Assembly (NCBI GenBank): GCA_937930135.1 | Contig: CALGVO010000060.1 | Span: 1 to 7,279, forward strand | DNA: 7,279 bases | Source: an uncultured Synechococcus sp. | GTDB lineage: Bacteria > Cyanobacteriota > Cyanobacteriia > PCC-6307 > Cyanobiaceae | Reading direction: 5' to 3' | Shown: in pieces, positions 5,134 through 7,279 of the stretch | Numbering within the stretch: position 1 is the stretch's first letter | Layout: every line of letters begins with the position of its first letter | Notes under the pieces: model-generated | The model's input: only the letters and a program-made list of their open reading frames with translations | Database searches by the model: none | What the model was told of the DNA's origin: nothing | Program-made: the position numbers and the translations under genes

Positions 5134-6333
5134 ATGGCAACCTACGGACGCTTTCCGCTCACTCTGGTGCGTGGCAGGGGGTGCTGGGTGAGCGACGAGC
5201 GCGGACGTCGCTACCTCGACGCCGTCGCCGGCATTGCCACCTGCACCCTGGGCCACAGCGATCCGGCGCTGCGTCGGGCCCTCAGTGAGCAGCTGCGCAA
5301 GTTGCAGCACGTGTCCAATCTGTATCGGATCCAGGAGCAGGAAGACCTGGCGCGATGGCTCGTGGACCACAGCTGCGCCGACAGCGTGTTCTTCTGTAAT
5401 TCCGGCGCCGAGGCCAATGAGGCGGCGATCAAGCTGGCCCGCAAGCACGGCCACACGGTGCGGGGGATCGAGGCTCCGGTGATCCTCACGGCGAAGGCCA
5501 GCTTTCATGGCCGCACGCTTGCCGCCGTGAGTGCCACGGGTCAGCCGAAGTACCACCAAGGATTTGAACCGATGGTGGCCGGCTTTGACACCTTCCCCTA
5601 CAACGATTTGGAAGGCTTCGAAACCACCTTGAAGCGCTGGGAAGCTGAGGGCCCCAGGGTGGCGGCTGTGCTGATCGAACCCCTGCAGGGTGAGGGGGGC
5701 GTGAACCCGGGTGATGGCGCCTTTTTCCAGGCCGTGCGGCAGCACTGCAGCCAACGCGGCATCCTGCTGATCCTCGACGAGGTGCAGACGGGGATGGGAC
5801 GGACGGGCCAACTCTGGGGCTATGAGCATCTCGGCATCGAACCCGATGCCTTCACCCTCGCCAAGGGGCTGGGTGGTGGTCACGCCATCGGCGCCCTGCT
5901 GGTGCAGACCCATGCCGATCACTTCGCACCCGGCGACCACGCCAGCACCTTCGGCGGCAACCCCTTTGCCTGCCGGGCCGGACTCACCGTGGCGCGGGAA
6001 CTGCAGCGCCGACGCCTTCTCCCCCATGTGAACGCCCGTGCCGACCAGCTGCGCCAAGGCCTCGAAGCCCTGATCCAGCGCTACCCGGATCGGCTCGAGG
6101 CCGTGCGGGGCTGGGGCCTGCTGCAGGGCCTGGTGTTACGCGACGACTGGGACGTGAGTGCCGTGGATGTGGTCCGGGCGGCCCTGGACCAGGGGCTGCT
6201 GCTGGTGGCGGCCGGTGCTCGGGTGGTGCGCATGGTGCCGCCCCTGGTGATCAATCGACGTGAGGTGACGCTGTTGCTTCGGCGGCTCGAGACCAGCCTC
6301 GCCTCCCTGCCTGCCCGCGTCACCCAGGCGTGA
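5134..6333 (+). CDS. argD: Acetylornithine aminotransferase
   Basis: This PLP-dependent class III aminotransferase converts N-acetylglutamate 5-semialdehyde to N2-acetylornithine with glutamate as amino donor, in arginine synthesis. The 399-residue product shows CNSGAEANEAAIKLAR (88-103; PLP phosphate region), KASFHGRTLA (121-130), LDEVQTGMGRTG (214-225; Asp215 and Gln218 contact the cofactor), LAKGLGGG with Schiff-base Lys244, and STFGGNP (271-277). Length is normal for ArgD; ornithine or GABA aminotransferases are related alternatives but the motifs and the biosynthetic setting favour ArgD. The reading frame stays open back to GTG at 5050, but that extension is simply the translated tRNA-Leu, so the ATG at 5134 is the defensible start. 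A GTG codon at 5131 directly precedes it. No Shine-Dalgarno is visible in the 8 nt between the tRNA and the ATG. The stop overlaps the folC start by 4 nt, indicating a coupled pair. Confidence 0.95.
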   Translation: MATYGRFPLTLVRGRGCWVSDERGRRYLDAVAGIATCTLGHSDPALRRALSEQLRKLQHVSNLYRIQEQEDLARWLVDHSCADSVFFCNSGAEANEAAIKLARKHGHTVRGIEAPVILTAKASFHGRTLAAVSATGQPKYHQGFEPMVAGFDTFPYNDLEGFETTLKRWEAEGPRVAAVLIEPLQGEGGVNPGDGAFFQAVRQHCSQRGILLILDEVQTGMGRTGQLWGYEHLGIEPDAFTLAKGLGGGHAIGALLVQTHADHFAPGDHASTFGGNPFACRAGLTVARELQRRRLLPHVNARADQLRQGLEALIQRYPDRLEAVRGWGLLQGLVLRDDWDVSAVDVVRAALDQGLLLVAAGARVVRMVPPLVINRREVTLLLRRLETSLASLPARVTQA

Positions 6334-7279
6334 CGCTGCAGGAGCTGCTGCCCCCCTTTGAGCAGCGCGGCATGGATCTGTCGCTGACCAGAATCCAACG
6401 CGCTCTTGCGGCCCTGGGGTCGCCCAGCCAGGGCATTCCCGCCGTTCAGGTGGTGGGCACCAACGGCAAAGGGTCGGTGGCCACCCTGATCGACAGTGGC
6501 CTCAGGGCCGCAGGCATCCGCTCCGGCCTCACCACCTCTCCGCACCTGATCGATTGGTGTGAGCGCATCCGTGTGGAGGGTCGGATGATCAGCTCCCAGG
6601 CGCTGGAGAACCACCTGATCGCGCTGCAACCGCTGGCGAAGCTCGAACGGCTGACGCCGTTCGAGCTGCTGATCAGCGCTGCGCTGATGCACTTCAAAGC
6701 GGAAGCCGTGGACTGGATGGTGCTCGAGGCGGGCCTCGGCGGTCGCCTCGATGCCACCACCGCGCACCCGCACCGGCCGCTGGTGGCCGTGGCCTCGATC
6801 GGACTGGATCATTGCGAGCATCTCGGCGATACGCTCGCCGCGGTGGCCGCTGAGAAAGCGGCCGTGATCGAGGCCGGAACCACGGTGATCAGCGCCCAAC
6901 AGGCCCCTGAGGTGGAGGCGGTGCTGGAGCAACGTGTGAACGCTGTGGGCGCTGCACTGCAGTGGGTGCCACCGCTCCCGGACGACTGGAGGCTTGGCCT
7001 GAAGGGCGCCTGGCAACGGGAGAACGGCGCCGTGGCTCTGGCCGTGCTGGAGCGGATCGGCGCCATGGGCTGGCCGATCTCCCCCAGCAGCATTCGCAGC
7101 GGCTTCGCCGCCGCCCGCTGGCCCGGACGGATGCAGCCGATGCGCTGGCGAGGGCATCCCCTGCTACTGGACGGAGCCCACAACCCACCGGCGGCGGCCC
7201 GCCTCGCAGCAGAACGGCGGCACTGGCCTGGGGAGCGTGAGGGCATCGACTGGATCCTGGGCATCCAGGCCCACAAGCA
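6330..7279 (+). CDS. folC: Folylpolyglutamate synthase / dihydrofolate synthase (3' end beyond window)
   Basis: FolC is an ATP-dependent Mur-ligase-family enzyme that adds glutamate to dihydropteroate and to folates in the cytoplasm. About 316 residues are present; the C-terminal remainder lies past the window edge. Motifs in order are the ATP-binding loop VVGTNGKGS (41-49, Lys47), TSPHL (69-73), FELLISAAL, LEAGLGGRLDATT (132-144), SIGLDHCEHLGDT followed by AAEKAAVI, ARWPGRMQ, and DGAHNPPAAAR (281-291), which includes the catalytic His284. The chosen start is GTG at 6330, overlapping the argD stop as GTGA; it gives TLQELLPPFEQRGMDL, a normal FolC beginning, and the next in-frame ATG (codon 15) would cut into it. 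Co-translation with argD is therefore likely, although the pathways are unrelated. MurC-F ligases are excluded by the folate-type LEAGLGGRLDATT motif. Whether it has both activities cannot be decided from sequence. Confidence 0.94.
   Translation, partial: MTLQELLPPFEQRGMDLSLTRIQRALAALGSPSQGIPAVQVVGTNGKGSVATLIDSGLRAAGIRSGLTTSPHLIDWCERIRVEGRMISSQALENHLIALQPLAKLERLTPFELLISAALMHFKAEAVDWMVLEAGLGGRLDATTAHPHRPLVAVASIGLDHCEHLGDTLAAVAAEKAAVIEAGTTVISAQQAPEVEAVLEQRVNAVGAALQWVPPLPDDWRLGLKGAWQRENGAVALAVLERIGAMGWPISPSSIRSGFAAARWPGRMQPMRWRGHPLLLDGAHNPPAAARLAAERRHWPGEREGIDWILGIQAHK

Noticed and set aside
5077..6057. A 326-codon minus-strand frame opposite argD and ending in the tRNA
   Set aside because: Its C-terminus (SGSGGTRTHMPEGARF) is the reverse translation of tRNA-Leu, a well-known type of spurious protein; the rest is antisense to argD.
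6081..7157. A 358-codon minus-strand frame opposite folC
   Set aside because: FolC on the plus strand has all its family motifs; the opposite frame has none and is a composition effect.
1..7279. Mobile elements, CRISPR arrays, defence systems or integrated elements at the tRNA genes
   Set aside because: No transposase, integrase, direct-repeat array or duplicated tRNA 3' end was found; all genes are intact core metabolism genes.

Overview
The window reads as an ordinary stretch of core chromosome from a GC-rich unicellular cyanobacterium, most likely of the marine Synechococcus/Cyanobium (picocyanobacterial) lineage. The reasons are inference from protein character: TrpC has the long N-terminal extension typical of cyanobacterial and plant enzymes, LpdA has the CVNRGC redox motif of the cyanobacterial/plastid type, and neither tRNA gene encodes its CCA end. 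I recall the order trpC-lpdA-spoU-small protein-tRNA-Leu / murA-tRNA-Leu-argD-folC as familiar for this group, but I could not check it by search.

Layout. Minus strand, read right to left: tRNA-Leu(CAG) (3543-3460), a conserved-looking 82-residue protein of unknown function (3427-3179), a SpoU/TrmH-family RNA 2'-O-methyltransferase (3174-2341), dihydrolipoyl dehydrogenase lpdA (2336-894) and indole-3-glycerol-phosphate synthase trpC (890-6). The four protein genes are 3-4 nt apart and almost certainly form one operon, possibly headed by the tRNA. A divergent intergenic region of 158 nt (3544-3701) holds a plausible minus-strand promoter, a small leader hairpin and a nested dyad with a perfect 12-bp palindromic core. 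On the plus strand are murA (3702-5000), tRNA-Leu(CAA) (5044-5125), acetylornithine aminotransferase argD (5134-6333) and folC (6330 to beyond the window edge), which overlaps argD by 4 nt.

The genes are housekeeping functions of different pathways: tryptophan and arginine synthesis, the shared E3/L-protein of 2-oxoacid dehydrogenase and glycine cleavage complexes, peptidoglycan precursor synthesis, folate synthesis, and translation (two leucine isoacceptor tRNAs and an RNA methyltransferase). All catalytic motifs I looked for are intact; I see no frameshift, pseudogene, insertion sequence, CRISPR array or prophage trace. Every stretch longer than 300 bases is occupied by a gene.

I do not see a new multi-gene system. 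What deserves a second look is fine-scale: argD starts only 8 nt after the 3' end of a tRNA with no Shine-Dalgarno sequence, both operon-like units begin with a tRNA-Leu, the murA/tRNA intergenic region carries an unexplained dyad, the murA stop codon lies in a three-arm alternative hairpin, and the 82-residue protein has no function I can assign.
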